Positions 25,628 through 35,421 of a stretch of 47,037 bases of DNA are shown here, piece after piece. Position 1 is the stretch's first letter, and each line of letters opens with the position of its first letter. The stretch covers positions 1 through 47,037 of the forward strand of contig NZ_JAPNXS010000017.1 in NCBI RefSeq assembly GCF_030397575.1, written 5' to 3'. The translations under genes and the position numbers were made by a program. Below the pieces are notes generated by a model, which did no database searches, was not told the DNA's origin, and was given only the letters and a program-made list of their open reading frames with translations. The DNA is from Psychromonas sp. 14N.309.X.WAT.B.A12 (GTDB taxonomy: Bacteria > Pseudomonadota > Gammaproteobacteria > Enterobacterales > Psychromonadaceae).

Positions 25628-27544
25628 TTATTTTTTCTCGTCTTTTACTTCTTCAAACTCAGCATCAACGATGTCATCGTCTTGTTTAGCTTCAGCTTCT
25701 GGCTGTGCTTCACCGGCTTCGCCTGCTTGTGCTTTTTGTTGAGCAATTTCCATTAGTTTTTGAGAAGCTTCAGCTAAGGCTTGAGTTTTAGCTTCGATTT
25801 CAGCTTTATCTTCGCCTTTGCTTGCAGTTTCAACTTCAGCAATTGCAGCTTCAATTTTCTCTTTCTCATCAGCTGGTAATGCATCACCTGCTTCTTCAAT
25901 TTGTTTCTTAGTACCATGAACCATCGCATCTGCTTGGTTACGAGCTGTTACTACTTCTTCAAATTTCTTATCCGCATCAGCATTCGCTTCAGCATCATTT
26001 ACCATTTTTTCAATCTCTTCGTCAGATAGACCTGAGCTTGATTTGATAGTAATTTTTTGCTCTTGGTTTGTATCTTTATCTTTAGCAGATACATGTAAGA
26101 TACCGTCCGCATCCATATCGAAAGTTACTTCGATTTGTGGCGTACCACGAGTCGCTGCACGAATACCTTCTAAGTTAAATTGACCTAGAGACTTGTTGTC
26201 TGCAGCACGCTTACGCTCACCTTGAAGAATGTGGATTGTTACCGCACTTTGGTTATCTTCAGCTGTTGAGAATGTTTGTGACTGTTTCGTTGGGATAGTT
26301 GTATTTTTCTCGATAACTTTCGTTAATACGCCACCCATTGTTTCGATACCTAAAGATAACGGTGTAACGTCTAATAGTAGAACGTCAGTTTTGTCACCTG
26401 AAAGTACAGCACCTTGAATCGCAGCACCCATTGCAACCGCTTCATCTGGGTTAACGTCTTTACGTGCAGCTTTACCAAAGAACTCTGCAACAGCAGCTTG
26501 TACTAATGGCATACGTGTTTGACCACCTACTAAGATAACATCATCGATGTCACCAACAGAAAGGTCAGCATCTTTAAGTGCAATGCGTAATGGCTCAAGT
26601 GTTGCTTTAACCATATCTTCAACTAGAGACTCTAGTTTAGAACGCGTTACTTTGATGTTTAAGTGTTTAGGACCTGATGCATCAGCTGTGATGTATGGCA
26701 GGTTGATATCTGTTTGTTGTGCAGAAGAAAGCTCAATTTTTGCTTTTTCAGCAGCTTCTTTAACACGTTGCATTGCTAGTGGATCTTTAGTTAGATCGAA
26801 GCTTTGCTCTTTTTCAAATTCTTTAACGATGTAGTTGATTAAACGGTTATCGAAATCTTCACCACCTAAGTGTGTGTCACCGTTTGTAGCTAATACTTCA
26901 AATGTTTTCTCGCCATCTACTTCATCAATTTCAATGATTGAGATATCGAAAGTACCACCACCTAAATCGTATACAGCAACAGTGCTATCACCTTTAGTAT
27001 TGTTAACACCGTAAGCAAATGCAGCAGCTGTAGGCTCATTGATGATACGTTTAACATCAAGACCAGCGATACGACCAGCATCTTTAGTTGCTTGACGTTG
27101 TGCATCGTTAAAGTAAGCAGGTACTGTGATTACTGCACCAGATACTTTCTCACCTAAGTAATCTTCAGCTGTTTTCTTCATTTTTTTAAGAATTTCAGCA
27201 GAGATTTGCGGTGGTGCCATTTTCTCACCGTGTGCTTCAACCCATGCATCGCCATTGTCAGCTTTAACAATTTTGTAAGGCATGATTTTAATATCACGTT
27301 GTACTTCTTCATCTTCAAAACGACGACCGATAAGACGTTTGATTGCAAACAAAGTGTTTGTTGGGTTAGTAACAGATTGACGTTTAGCAGGTTGACCTAC
27401 TAGAGTTTCGCCGTCTGTGTAAGCAATGATTGAAGGAGTAGTACGTTCACCTTCTGCGTTTTCAATGATTTTAGCTACATCACCATCCAGTACAGAAACA
27501 CATGAATTTGTAGTACCTAAATCAATACCAATAATTTTACCCAT
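25628..27544 (-). CDS. dnaK: Chaperone protein DnaK (Hsp70)
   Basis: The ATP-driven Hsp70 chaperone, 638 aa as in E. coli. The nucleotide-binding domain opens [11 protein letters not shown] and has [12 protein letters not shown] and VGGQTRMP. The linker [13 protein letters not shown] leads to the substrate-binding domain. A helical lid follows, and the tail is acidic ([17 protein letters not shown]), as in proteobacterial DnaKs. GGAG precedes the ATG. It has its own sigma-32 promoter (27627-27652) although grpE lies just upstream on the same strand. Confidence 0.99.
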   Translation of the reverse strand: MGKIIGIDLGTTNSCVSVLDGDVAKIIENAEGERTTPSIIAYTDGETLVGQPAKRQSVTNPTNTLFAIKRLIGRRFEDEEVQRDIKIMPYKIVKADNGDAWVEAHGEKMAPPQISAEILKKMKKTAEDYLGEKVSGAVITVPAYFNDAQRQATKDAGRIAGLDVKRIINEPTAAAFAYGVNNTKGDSTVAVYDLGGGTFDISIIEIDEVDGEKTFEVLATNGDTHLGGEDFDNRLINYIVKEFEKEQSFDLTKDPLAMQRVKEAAEKAKIELSSAQQTDINLPYITADASGPKHLNIKVTRSKLESLVEDMVKATLEPLRIALKDADLSVGDIDDVILVGGQTRMPLVQAAVAEFFGKAARKDVNPDEAVAMGAAIQGAVLSGDKTDVLLLDVTPLSLGIETMGGVLTKVIEKNTTIPTKQSQTFSTAEDNQSAVTIHILQGERKRAADNKSLGQFNLEGIRAATRGTPQIEVTFDMDADGILHVSAKDKDTNQEQKITIKSSSGLSDEEIEKMVNDAEANADADKKFEEVVTARNQADAMVHGTKKQIEEAGDALPADEKEKIEAAIAEVETASKGEDKAEIEAKTQALAEASQKLMEIAQQKAQAGEAGEAQPEAEAKQDDDIVDAEFEEVKDEKK

Positions 27545-27626
27545 TTTACTTTCTCCACATTTATTAATGTTTTATTTGTTTAGTTGACTCTCTGCAGCAT
27601 TGCAGTGTCCGTTTCATACTTCATAT

Positions 27627-27652
27627 ATAAGGGGCTATTTTTAGGTTTCAAG
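27627..27652 (-). promoter_or_regulatory. Sigma-32 heat-shock promoter of dnaK
   Basis: On the minus strand -35 CTTGAAA (27646-27652), an 11-nt spacer and -10 CCCCTTAT (27627-27634). This is close to the RpoH consensus CTTGAAA / CCCCATNT. The leader would be about 75 nt. Confidence 0.9.
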
Positions 27653-27796
27653 GGCAACAAGTAAAAAAAATCATTTTTTTTAAAATTAATTTCAAAAGGT
27701 GAGCCAGTTCAGCGAATTATCTTGCCCTTTATGCGTCTATTATTAATGGCTTGGTGAATATACCTCCCTAAAACCGATTTCCTTACATTCCTGTAA

Positions 27797-27826
27797 ATAC
27801 AAAAAAGGCACCGAAGTGCCTTTTAA
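27797..27826 (-). terminator. grpE terminator
   Basis: AAAAGGCAC, loop CGAA, GTGCCTTTT with flanking A- and T-runs. It separates grpE from dnaK, consistent with each having its own heat-shock promoter. Confidence 0.9.
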
Positions 27827-27868
27827 TAATCAATCAACAGATTAATTAAGTCATGTTGATGTTGAGAA

Positions 27869-28462
27869 CTATGCCTCTTTTGACACAACAACCATTGCCG
27901 GACGAATAATTTGACCGCCACTTAATTCGTAACCTTTTTGCATTACAGCAACAACTTGGTTAGCTGGAACGCCTTCAACCACTTGCATGCTCATTGCTTG
28001 ATGCTTTTCTGGGTTTAATGTTTCCCCCATAGGGTCAATTTGTTGAATACCAATGCTTGAGATTGCTTTTAGTAACTCAGTTAAGGTCATTTCTACACCA
28101 TCAACCATAGGTTTGAGTGTTTCATTCTCTTTATCTGCATGTTGAATTGCTAACTCAAGGTGATCAACTACAGGTGTTAACGCATTCGCAAACGTTTTTA
28201 GCACTGATTTACGGCGGTTTTCTGCATCGATACCCGCTTTACGGATTTCGTTTTGAGAAAAAGCTTGAGCACGGATCACTAGATCTTTCTGCTCTTTAAT
28301 CTCTTCTTCAGCTGCAGCTAGCTTTTTAGTTAACTCTTCAATTAAAGCTGATTGCTCATCGCCTGTTTCAAGAGTGCCTTCTACCGCTTCTTGTTCAACA
28401 GCTTCCTCACCTAAAACCGTTTCAATTGCTTCTTCAACTGTGTTTTTCTGTTCTTCGCTCAT
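27869..28462 (-). CDS. grpE: Nucleotide exchange factor GrpE
   Basis: GrpE releases ADP from DnaK. It has 197 aa, as in E. coli. The acidic N-terminal tail (about 1-40) is followed by a long coiled-coil helix (LTKKLAAAEEEIKEQKDLVIRAQAFSQNEIRK) and the C-terminal beta domain (MVEGVPANQVVAVMQKGYELSGGQIIRPAMVVVSK). AGGA lies before the ATG. It sits next to nadK in divergent orientation, as in many gammaproteobacteria. Confidence 0.98.
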   Translation of the reverse strand: MSEEQKNTVEEAIETVLGEEAVEQEAVEGTLETGDEQSALIEELTKKLAAAEEEIKEQKDLVIRAQAFSQNEIRKAGIDAENRRKSVLKTFANALTPVVDHLELAIQHADKENETLKPMVDGVEMTLTELLKAISSIGIQQIDPMGETLNPEKHQAMSMQVVEGVPANQVVAVMQKGYELSGGQIIRPAMVVVSKEA

Positions 28463-28508
28463 AGCTCAATCCTACTTAATTTTATTTTGGTCAATAATAT
28501 ACGCTCTA

Positions 28509-28536
28509 TTATGGGGATAGTAATAATAGTTTCAAG
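28509..28536 (-). promoter_or_regulatory. Sigma-32 heat-shock promoter of grpE
   Basis: On the minus strand -35 CTTGAAA (28530-28536), 13-nt spacer, -10 CCCCATAA (28509-28516): nearly the exact RpoH consensus. Confidence 0.93.
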
Positions 28537-28593
28537 GCTGTTAATAAAAACATTTTTAAGAGGTATACTGAAATTCATCACATTTTATCGAGT

Positions 28594-29502
28594 ATGTATT
28601 TTATGACGCAAGACAATCAGAAACAAAGTCAATTTAAAACCATTGGACTCATTGGTAAACCTCAACATAGTGAAGCGTTACAAACCCTTACTAGTCTGTA
28701 CTTTTTTCTGAAGGCCCGTGGCCATGCAATTATCATCGATATTCGTCTTGCCGATGATCTACAGTTACCAGAAGTTCGTCACGAAGATTTAGTGGGCATC
28801 GGTCAAAAATGTGATTTAGCCATTGTCGTTGGTGGTGATGGTTACATGTTAGGTGCCGCGAGAGTATTAGCCCGATTTGATCTACCGGTTATTGGAGTAA
28901 ATAGAGGTAACCTAGGGTTTTTAACTGACTTAGATCCAGATGACTTTGAAAAGCCATTAAGTGAAGTATTAGAAGGTACCTACCAAACTGAGCATCGCTT
29001 TTTACTAGAAGCACAAGTATACAGTCATGGACATCTAAGAAGCAGCAGTACCGCAGTTAACGAAGCAGTATTACATCCAGATAAAATTGCTCACATGATT
29101 GAATTTGAAATCTATGTAAATGATAATTTCATGATCAATCAACGTGCCGATGGTTTAATTTTATCAACACCAACCGGTTCTACAGCTTATTCATTATCCG
29201 GTGGTGGCCCAATTCTGACACCGAAACTGGATGCGATCAGCTTATTACCCATGTTTCCCCATACTTTAAATAGCCGCCCGATTGTAATTGACGCTAATAG
29301 TACAGTGCGCTTAAAAGTGGCACAAAGCAATGTTACAGAGATGCAAATCAGCTGTGATAGCCATGTAAACTTGTCTGTATTACCTGGTGATGAAGTGATT
29401 ATAAAAAAAACGAAGCACCAGTTAACCTTATTACACCCACAAAATTACAACTATTTCCATGTACTACACACTAAATTTGGTTGGGGTAACAAGCTTTTCT
29501 AG
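28594..29502 (+). CDS. nadK: NAD kinase
   Basis: This enzyme phosphorylates NAD to NADP. It has about 300 aa (E. coli 292). The nucleotide-binding [11 protein letters not shown] carries the catalytic Asp. [15 protein letters not shown], the NE-containing AVNEAVLHP, and [20 protein letters not shown] are the conserved blocks. The start at 28594 or the ATG at 28603 are both possible; neither has a strong ribosome-binding site. It lies upstream of recN, the usual order. Confidence 0.97.
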   Translation: MYFMTQDNQKQSQFKTIGLIGKPQHSEALQTLTSLYFFLKARGHAIIIDIRLADDLQLPEVRHEDLVGIGQKCDLAIVVGGDGYMLGAARVLARFDLPVIGVNRGNLGFLTDLDPDDFEKPLSEVLEGTYQTEHRFLLEAQVYSHGHLRSSSTAVNEAVLHPDKIAHMIEFEIYVNDNFMINQRADGLILSTPTGSTAYSLSGGGPILTPKLDAISLLPMFPHTLNSRPIVIDANSTVRLKVAQSNVTEMQISCDSHVNLSVLPGDEVIIKKTKHQLTLLHPQNYNYFHVLHTKFGWGNKLF

Positions 29503-29573
29503 GCACTCACCAAGTGATTGAGCAATCAGCATAAAATGAAATAATTAGCATAAAAAAGATAAACAGCACTTTA

Positions 29574-29612
29574 CTGTTTAAATAAACAGTACTAAACTGT
29601 TTTTTTAAACAG
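29574..29612 (+). promoter_or_regulatory. Two LexA boxes before recN
   Basis: CTGTTTAAATAAACAG (29574-29589) and CTGTTTTTTTAAACAG (29597-29612) both match the LexA consensus CTGT-N8-ACAG exactly. They lie 42-80 nt upstream of the recN ATG. E. coli recN is also controlled by LexA boxes. The same bases can fold as AAACAG (29584-29589) with CTGTTT (29597-29602) plus a T-run, so they may also terminate nadK mRNA. Confidence 0.92.
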
Positions 29613-29653
29613 TAGTTTTGTCGTTGTTAATATCATCATAGGATAACCATTTT

Positions 29654-31333
29654 ATGCTAAGCCAATTAACTGTTCAGCACTTTGCCATCGTAAAATTCTT
29701 AGAACTTGATTTCCACCAAGGTATGACCACTATTACAGGTGAAACAGGTGCGGGTAAATCCATTGCTATCGATGCATTAGGGCTATGTCTTGGCGCTCGT
29801 GCTGATGCAAGCATGATTAGACAAGGCACTGATAAAGCAGAAGTCAGTGCACGCTTTAACTTAATTGACACGCCTAATGCTTTAGCTTGGTTAAAAAACA
29901 ACGACCTTGAGAATACTCTGAGTGATAATCCGAATGAATGCTTGTTACGCCGCGTAATCACCCGCGAAGGCCGTTCTCGTGCTTATATTAATGCCGTTCC
30001 AGTTCCTTTGTCACAACTAAAAAGCTTAGGACAATTATTAGTTAATATACATGGGCAACATGCACACCAAAGTTTATTACGCACTGATATACAGTTATCC
30101 ATTATTGACGAATATGCAAATCACCAGCAATTACTGCAAAAGGTAAAAGACACTTATCAAGGCTGTCACTTTCTTAAAAAGCAGTTACAGCAACAACAAT
30201 TAAGCCAACAAGAAAAACAAGCGCGTAAACAATTACTCGAGTACCAAATTATTGAGCTAGATGAATTTGCACTAGGTGAAGGTGAATTCAGTGAAATTGA
30301 AAGTGAGCATAAAAAATTAGCAAACAGTGGTGCATTATTAGAAAGTACCCAAGTAAGTTTAAACTTATTAGCTGATTCCGATGAGGTGGATGCGCTCACT
30401 TTATTACAAAAAAGTATCTCTCTACTAGAGTCACAGGTTCAACATGATAACCAACTAGAGCCAATTGTTAGTGCATTACAAGAAGCAGTCATCCAAGTAG
30501 AAGAAGCGGGTTATGAATTACGTCAATACAGCGAAAAACTGGAGCTAGATCCAGAACAATTTGAGCAGCTTGAATCACGCTTAAGTGAGGCGATGACATT
30601 ATCTAGAAAACACCAAGTGCAACCTGAACTGCTGTATGATTTTCATCAGAAATTAAGTAAAGAGTATCAACAACTCAATAACAGTGAAGCACAAATTGAA
30701 CAACTCACTGCAGAGTTAAATACAGCGAAACAAGATTACGTTAAACATGCTCAAAAACTTAGCCAAAGCCGTCAACGTTACGCTAAAGAGTTAAGTAAAA
30801 AGATTACTAAAAGCATCCAAAAATTGAATATGGAAGATGGCCAGTTCGAAGTTGTGATGACACAACATGAAAGTGATAGCCTGAGCCCATTAGGCATTGA
30901 CGGAATCGAATTTCAAGTTGCAGCAAATGCAGGGCAAGGTTTACAAAATTTAGGAAAGGTAGCATCTGGTGGTGAGCTATCGCGCATTAGTTTAGCAATT
31001 CAAGTGATCATCAGCCAACGTGTTTCCACTCCTACCTTAATCTTTGATGAAGTGGATGTGGGTATTAGTGGTGCAACGGCTGCTGTTGTTGGTAACCTAT
31101 TACGTCAACTAGGGGAAAGCACACAAATATTCTGTGTAACGCATTTACCACAAGTAGCAGGCAATGGTCATCAACAAATGATAGTGAATAAGCAAAGTGA
31201 CGGTAAAAGTACTAACACCAATATGCAGTTATTAGATGAAACACAGCGTATTCGAGAATTAGCAAGACTATTGGGTGGCGACAGCATTACAGAGCACACT
31301 TTAGCAAATGCGAAAGAGCTATTAATTGTTTGA
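29654..31333 (+). CDS. recN: DNA repair protein RecN
   Basis: A 559-aa SMC-like ATPase for double-strand-break repair, induced in the SOS response. Walker A is GETGAGKS near residue 30, the ABC signature is SGGELSRISLAIQ, and Walker B is LIFDEVDVGISG. The middle is coiled coil rich in Gln/Leu/Glu. AGGA lies 10 nt before the ATG. The LexA boxes at 29574-29612 support SOS control. Confidence 0.97.
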   Translation: MLSQLTVQHFAIVKFLELDFHQGMTTITGETGAGKSIAIDALGLCLGARADASMIRQGTDKAEVSARFNLIDTPNALAWLKNNDLENTLSDNPNECLLRRVITREGRSRAYINAVPVPLSQLKSLGQLLVNIHGQHAHQSLLRTDIQLSIIDEYANHQQLLQKVKDTYQGCHFLKKQLQQQQLSQQEKQARKQLLEYQIIELDEFALGEGEFSEIESEHKKLANSGALLESTQVSLNLLADSDEVDALTLLQKSISLLESQVQHDNQLEPIVSALQEAVIQVEEAGYELRQYSEKLELDPEQFEQLESRLSEAMTLSRKHQVQPELLYDFHQKLSKEYQQLNNSEAQIEQLTAELNTAKQDYVKHAQKLSQSRQRYAKELSKKITKSIQKLNMEDGQFEVVMTQHESDSLSPLGIDGIEFQVAANAGQGLQNLGKVASGGELSRISLAIQVIISQRVSTPTLIFDEVDVGISGATAAVVGNLLRQLGESTQIFCVTHLPQVAGNGHQQMIVNKQSDGKSTNTNMQLLDETQRIRELARLLGGDSITEHTLANAKELLIV

Positions 31334-31353
31334 GAATATTGAAACAAGTTGCA

Positions 31354-31386
31354 GTTAAGTCTCCAGGCTATAATGAGAGACTTAAC
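31354..31386 (+). repeat. Inverted repeat after recN
   Basis: A perfect 10-bp stem GTTAAGTCTC / GAGACTTAAC with a 13-nt loop, 20 nt after the recN stop. It has no T-run and may stabilise the 3' end of the message or aid factor-dependent termination. Confidence 0.55.
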
Positions 31387-31586
31387 ATGTTGATAGTTGA
31401 TATAAGAAAATGATTAAGATTACAGATAAATTTGGTTAGCATTACTTTAATAGAGCTTATTGCTAATTAAAGCCCAGTAATGCTAAGCATGGCCCATAAT
31501 GGCAATAGGGATAATAAGTATTTCAGAGTAAGCCAAGATAAAAAAGACTATTTCAATTCATTTATTAACAAACTAAAGCCCTTCTC

Positions 31587-33458
31587 TTAAGGTCTATTTT
31601 CCACATTAAAAAAGTGATTCTTTTGCGACATTAGCTTAATAATATCTGTTGCATGTATCGGCTTAGAAATTAAATACCCCTGTAAATAGTCACAACCATT
31701 TTCAAATAACCAATTAGCTTGCTCTTGTGTTTCAACCCCTTCTGCTACCAAATCTAAGCCCATTCCTTTAGCCAGACCAATAATAGATTTAACAATACAG
31801 ATATCTTCCTCTCCATTTGGTAAACCATCAACAAAGGACTTATCTATTTTTAGTTTAGAAACATTTAAGTTCTTTAAGCGAGAAAGTGAGGAATAGCCTG
31901 TACCAAAGTCATCAATCGATAATTGAATACCTAAGTGAGTTAGCTTTTCTATTTGTGTTGATAACACTTGAAAGTCCCCTGCCATCAACTCTTCTACTAT
32001 TTCAAACTCAACTAAAGAGGCTGCAACTTGATGTGCTTTTAAACAGTCATCAATTTTATTTACTAACTGAGAAGAAAAAAGTTGTTCGGAAGAAATATTG
32101 ACGGATATCCTCTGTAGGTCTAATCCTGCATTTAAAAATCCATTAATATCAGTACAGGTTTGCTCAAATATAGCATTACCTAACTCCCCCATTAACCCTA
32201 ATCGCTTTGCAATAGGTAAAATAATATAAGGTGAAATAATCCCCTTAGTTGGATGTATCCAACGTACTAACGCTTCCAGTGCAAAACCAGAACTCTGATA
32301 ATCTTGTTTTACAATAGGCTGATAGAAGGGAACGATGTCACCATTATTTAAGGCATCAACAAATTCATGCTCTAGTGACGCTTCCTCTTGATACTCGATT
32401 AACCATACTGGGTTGAAATAAGAGATTGTGCCGTTACCTGCATTTTTAGCTTTTAACATAGCAATTTCGGCTTTACGTAGAGGATCTTTATCTACTAACT
32501 CTTTTATATAACAACTATATACGCCCAGACTAGCAGTTAAGTTAATGACTTCATTAGTAAAGGTTTTAAATTCATCGGTAAATTGTGCTTGGATCTTTAA
32601 TATCACACTCTCTAATTCGTTTTGCTCCTTAAAATTAATTAACCACAAAGCAAATAAGTCACCACCGACTCGCGATAAACTATAGGGTGAACTAGCTGAG
32701 ATAGATTCTAAACGACGAGCTATTTCACACAATAATTTATTAGCGAAGTCGTAACTAAAACGCTTATTGATACCAGTAAACTGATCTAAACCTATTAATA
32801 TAACCGCACATTTATCATTGAGCGATGAGTGTTCAATATTCTGGGCTATCCTTTTTTGAAAAAATAGACGATTCTCCAAACAGGTTAATGGATCCACTCT
32901 TTCCATGTAACGTATTCTTTGTTTTTCACAAAGCCATTTAGATTGGGCATATACCAATGAGATACAGTCCGCTACTGAAACAGCATAGGATATTTCAGCC
33001 ATATCCCAATACTGGAATGTCTCTGTTTGCTCAATACACAATACGCCAGATAACTGGCCATCTTTAAAGATTGGTGCATCTAGCATTGACATAATATTAA
33101 GTGGGGTGAGGTAACCTTCTAAAAACTCTTTAGTTCTCAGATCGGTTCGAGCATTATCTGCGTTGATGACTCTGCTTGTATTCAATGACTTAAAATACAT
33201 AGGACAAGAAGATTCTGCAATTTGTAACCCACTTTCAAATAGGTCATTCTTTTTGATATAGAGAAACTGACAAATAATGCTACTTTTATTGTTATTAAAT
33301 AACCACACACTAGCACGAGCAACATTTAACAATTCACAACAAGATTTTAATATAGCCTTTATTCGACATTTAGAATCATCTTTTTCTGGATCACTATTTT
33401 CCACTCCAAGCTTTGTTAAAGATTGCTGTAAAGTTAAAAATTTATCCAATAAGTCCAT
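31587..33458 (-). CDS. GAF-GGDEF(degenerate)-EAL c-di-GMP phosphodiesterase
   Basis: A 623-aa soluble protein with no TM helix. GAF spans about 30-175 (ELLNVARASVWLF...SGVLCIEQ). A GGDEF-like domain (about 188-350) reads GGDLF at 265-269 and lacks the usual acidic residue, so cyclase activity is unlikely and it may bind GTP to regulate. EAL (about 365-615) has EALVRW (E395), NISSEQL, EIVEEL, DDFGTGYSS, LKIDKSFVD and AEGVETQ, so it is probably an active c-di-GMP phosphodiesterase. AGGG precedes the ATG. It stands alone between recN and lolB, where many relatives have hemA-prfA next to lolB. The GAF ligand is unknown. Confidence 0.9.
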   Translation of the reverse strand: MDLLDKFLTLQQSLTKLGVENSDPEKDDSKCRIKAILKSCCELLNVARASVWLFNNNKSSIICQFLYIKKNDLFESGLQIAESSCPMYFKSLNTSRVINADNARTDLRTKEFLEGYLTPLNIMSMLDAPIFKDGQLSGVLCIEQTETFQYWDMAEISYAVSVADCISLVYAQSKWLCEKQRIRYMERVDPLTCLENRLFFQKRIAQNIEHSSLNDKCAVILIGLDQFTGINKRFSYDFANKLLCEIARRLESISASSPYSLSRVGGDLFALWLINFKEQNELESVILKIQAQFTDEFKTFTNEVINLTASLGVYSCYIKELVDKDPLRKAEIAMLKAKNAGNGTISYFNPVWLIEYQEEASLEHEFVDALNNGDIVPFYQPIVKQDYQSSGFALEALVRWIHPTKGIISPYIILPIAKRLGLMGELGNAIFEQTCTDINGFLNAGLDLQRISVNISSEQLFSSQLVNKIDDCLKAHQVAASLVEFEIVEELMAGDFQVLSTQIEKLTHLGIQLSIDDFGTGYSSLSRLKNLNVSKLKIDKSFVDGLPNGEEDICIVKSIIGLAKGMGLDLVAEGVETQEQANWLFENGCDYLQGYLISKPIHATDIIKLMSQKNHFFNVENRP

Positions 33459-33869
33459 GGCAATAACCCTTAATCAACCTTCATCTTTTAATATTTTGAA
33501 AGAAACAGTAAAAAGATATGCTTCATATAAATAAATCAGTGAACGAGTTAAAATTTTACTTTTCTTTTAATCAACATAGTTTATAACGATTCAGCTTATG
33601 ATTGACACAAAATTACTCCTAAAGAGTAATTTTATTTACTTGATAAGTGACTTTATAGCCATATTTTTACAAAATTCAAATAAATGGTGAAAATGATACC
33701 TATTAAAATAGTAGAAGAATTAAATTAGTCCATTCATTTCTCTATAAACTACGAGTATTTTCTTATTACCTCACTCAAGATATATTTGTTAGGTTTTTAC
33801 TGCTGAATAAAAGCTATCAATAAAATATTTTGCTATATTGAGGGCATTTGTATAGATAGGCTTTAAATA
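33459..33869. other. Divergent spacer with an inverted repeat
   Basis: About 410 AT-rich bp between the GAF-EAL gene and lolB. The only clear structure is AAAATTACTC (33609-33618), loop CTAAA, GAGTAATTTT (33624-33633), a perfect 10-bp palindrome that could be an operator or a weak hairpin. No promoter could be fixed with confidence. Confidence 0.45.
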
Positions 33870-34481
33870 ATGAAAAAAATAGTAACACTACTCTTAATGA
33901 TCACCTTAACAGGGTGTTCGCAATTCAATACATCAGAAGATATTAGCGTGCCAAGCAACCTTACATGGCAACAACACCAAAAACAGTTACAACAACTGGA
34001 TGATTGGATCTTAACGGGTAAGTTGGCTATTTTCCTTGAATCAGAGCGCCAAACAGCAAATATTTACTGGCGACAACAAGGTGATAATTATGCCATTCAA
34101 TTAACGACTTTCATCGGCACTCGAATTTTGCAAATCACTAAAAATGAACAAGGTGTTGAAATTATTGATAATGACGACCAAATTTATACAGGGCAAGATA
34201 CAAATGCTTTAATTAAACAGCTTGCTCCAGGACTTGATCTCCCCATTCAAGCATTGCAACAGTGGATCAAAGGCAACCCGGAAAAGGCTCCTTATCAACT
34301 TAATGATCAACAACAAGTGAGTAACTTATTGGGTACAGATAGCAGTGGCAATCAATGGGAAATTAGATATCAACAATACCAAGACTTTTCCGGCTTTTAT
34401 CTACCTCGAAAAATTGACCTTAATCGCGATGATATCAAACTTAAAATAGCGGTTAGCCAATGGAATACCCAACAACAATAG
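33870..34481 (+). CDS. lolB: Outer-membrane lipoprotein receptor LolB
   Basis: LolB takes lipoproteins from LolA and inserts them into the outer membrane. It is 203 aa with the lipobox LTGC (Cys16) after a short signal peptide. The family core is clear: LDDWILTGKLAIF, ANIYWRQQGDNYAIQLTTFIG, LPIQALQQWIKGNP. It is followed after 9 nt by ispE and then prs, the standard order. Confidence 0.95.
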   Translation: MKKIVTLLLMITLTGCSQFNTSEDISVPSNLTWQQHQKQLQQLDDWILTGKLAIFLESERQTANIYWRQQGDNYAIQLTTFIGTRILQITKNEQGVEIIDNDDQIYTGQDTNALIKQLAPGLDLPIQALQQWIKGNPEKAPYQLNDQQQVSNLLGTDSSGNQWEIRYQQYQDFSGFYLPRKIDLNRDDIKLKIAVSQWNTQQQ

Positions 34482-34490
34482 AGTTTCATC

Positions 34491-35345
34491 ATGCATATTG
34501 AAAAAATTCGTTGGCCAGCACCAGCGAAACTAAACCTATTTTTATATATCACTGGACAACGCTCTGATGGTTACCATAATTTACAAACCCTATTTCAATT
34601 TATTGAGCACTGCGACTTCTTAACCATTAGCGCAAATAAAAGTGGAAAAATCACCATAACGCCAGAAATTCAAGGCGTACCACTCGAAAGCAATCTTATT
34701 TATAGAGCAGCTCGTTTACTTCAAGAGCACACACACTGCTCCCTTGGTGCACATATCGAATTAGAAAAGAATCTACCTATGGGGGGAGGATTAGGAGGCG
34801 GTTCATCGGATGCAGCCACCACTTTGGTTGCTTTAAATTATCATTGGCAACTTAACTTAAGCGATCAAACCTTAGCAGCCCTAGGTGTTAAATTGGGTGC
34901 TGATGTGCCAATTTTTGTGCATGGAAAAGCCGCTATTGCCGAAGGCGTTGGTGAAAAACTGACATCAGTTTCCCCTGCGCAACCTTACTATCTTATTGCA
35001 GTACCTAGTTGCCATATTTCCACGCCCGACGTATTTAAAAATCCATCTTTAAAAAGAGACACAAAAAAGCTTTCACATGAACAACTTATGAGCAATAAAT
35101 GGACAAATGACTGCCAACCTTGTGTTAAAAAAAATTATCCCGAGGTTGCTAAGACTATCGACTGGTTGCTAGAATACGCTCCGACTCAAATGACCGGAAC
35201 AGGTGCATGTGTTTTTAGTACATTTGAACACGCTGATGATGCTGAATTATTAGCAAAAAAATCGCCAAGTTGGTTAAATTGCTTCACCACTAAAGGCGTA
35301 AATATTTCACCATTACGTGAATTATTAACTACCAAACTAGATTAA
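34491..35345 (+). CDS. ispE: 4-diphosphocytidyl-2-C-methyl-D-erythritol kinase
   Basis: A GHMP-family kinase of the MEP isoprenoid pathway, 284 aa (E. coli 283). PAPAKLNLFLYITGQRSDGYH carries the substrate-binding Lys. The ATP loop PMGGGLGGGSSDAATTL and GADVPIF with the catalytic Asp are intact, as is the C-terminal TGTGACVF. It overlaps no neighbour but is closely spaced after lolB. Confidence 0.97.
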   Translation: MHIEKIRWPAPAKLNLFLYITGQRSDGYHNLQTLFQFIEHCDFLTISANKSGKITITPEIQGVPLESNLIYRAARLLQEHTHCSLGAHIELEKNLPMGGGLGGGSSDAATTLVALNYHWQLNLSDQTLAALGVKLGADVPIFVHGKAAIAEGVGEKLTSVSPAQPYYLIAVPSCHISTPDVFKNPSLKRDTKKLSHEQLMSNKWTNDCQPCVKKNYPEVAKTIDWLLEYAPTQMTGTGACVFSTFEHADDAELLAKKSPSWLNCFTTKGVNISPLRELLTTKLD

Positions 35346-35421
35346 TTGATTTTGGATTAATCACACTTGTTAATGGCAAATTGCCATTAGCCAAATCAAC
35401 AGGATGACAGAGGTCCTCATA

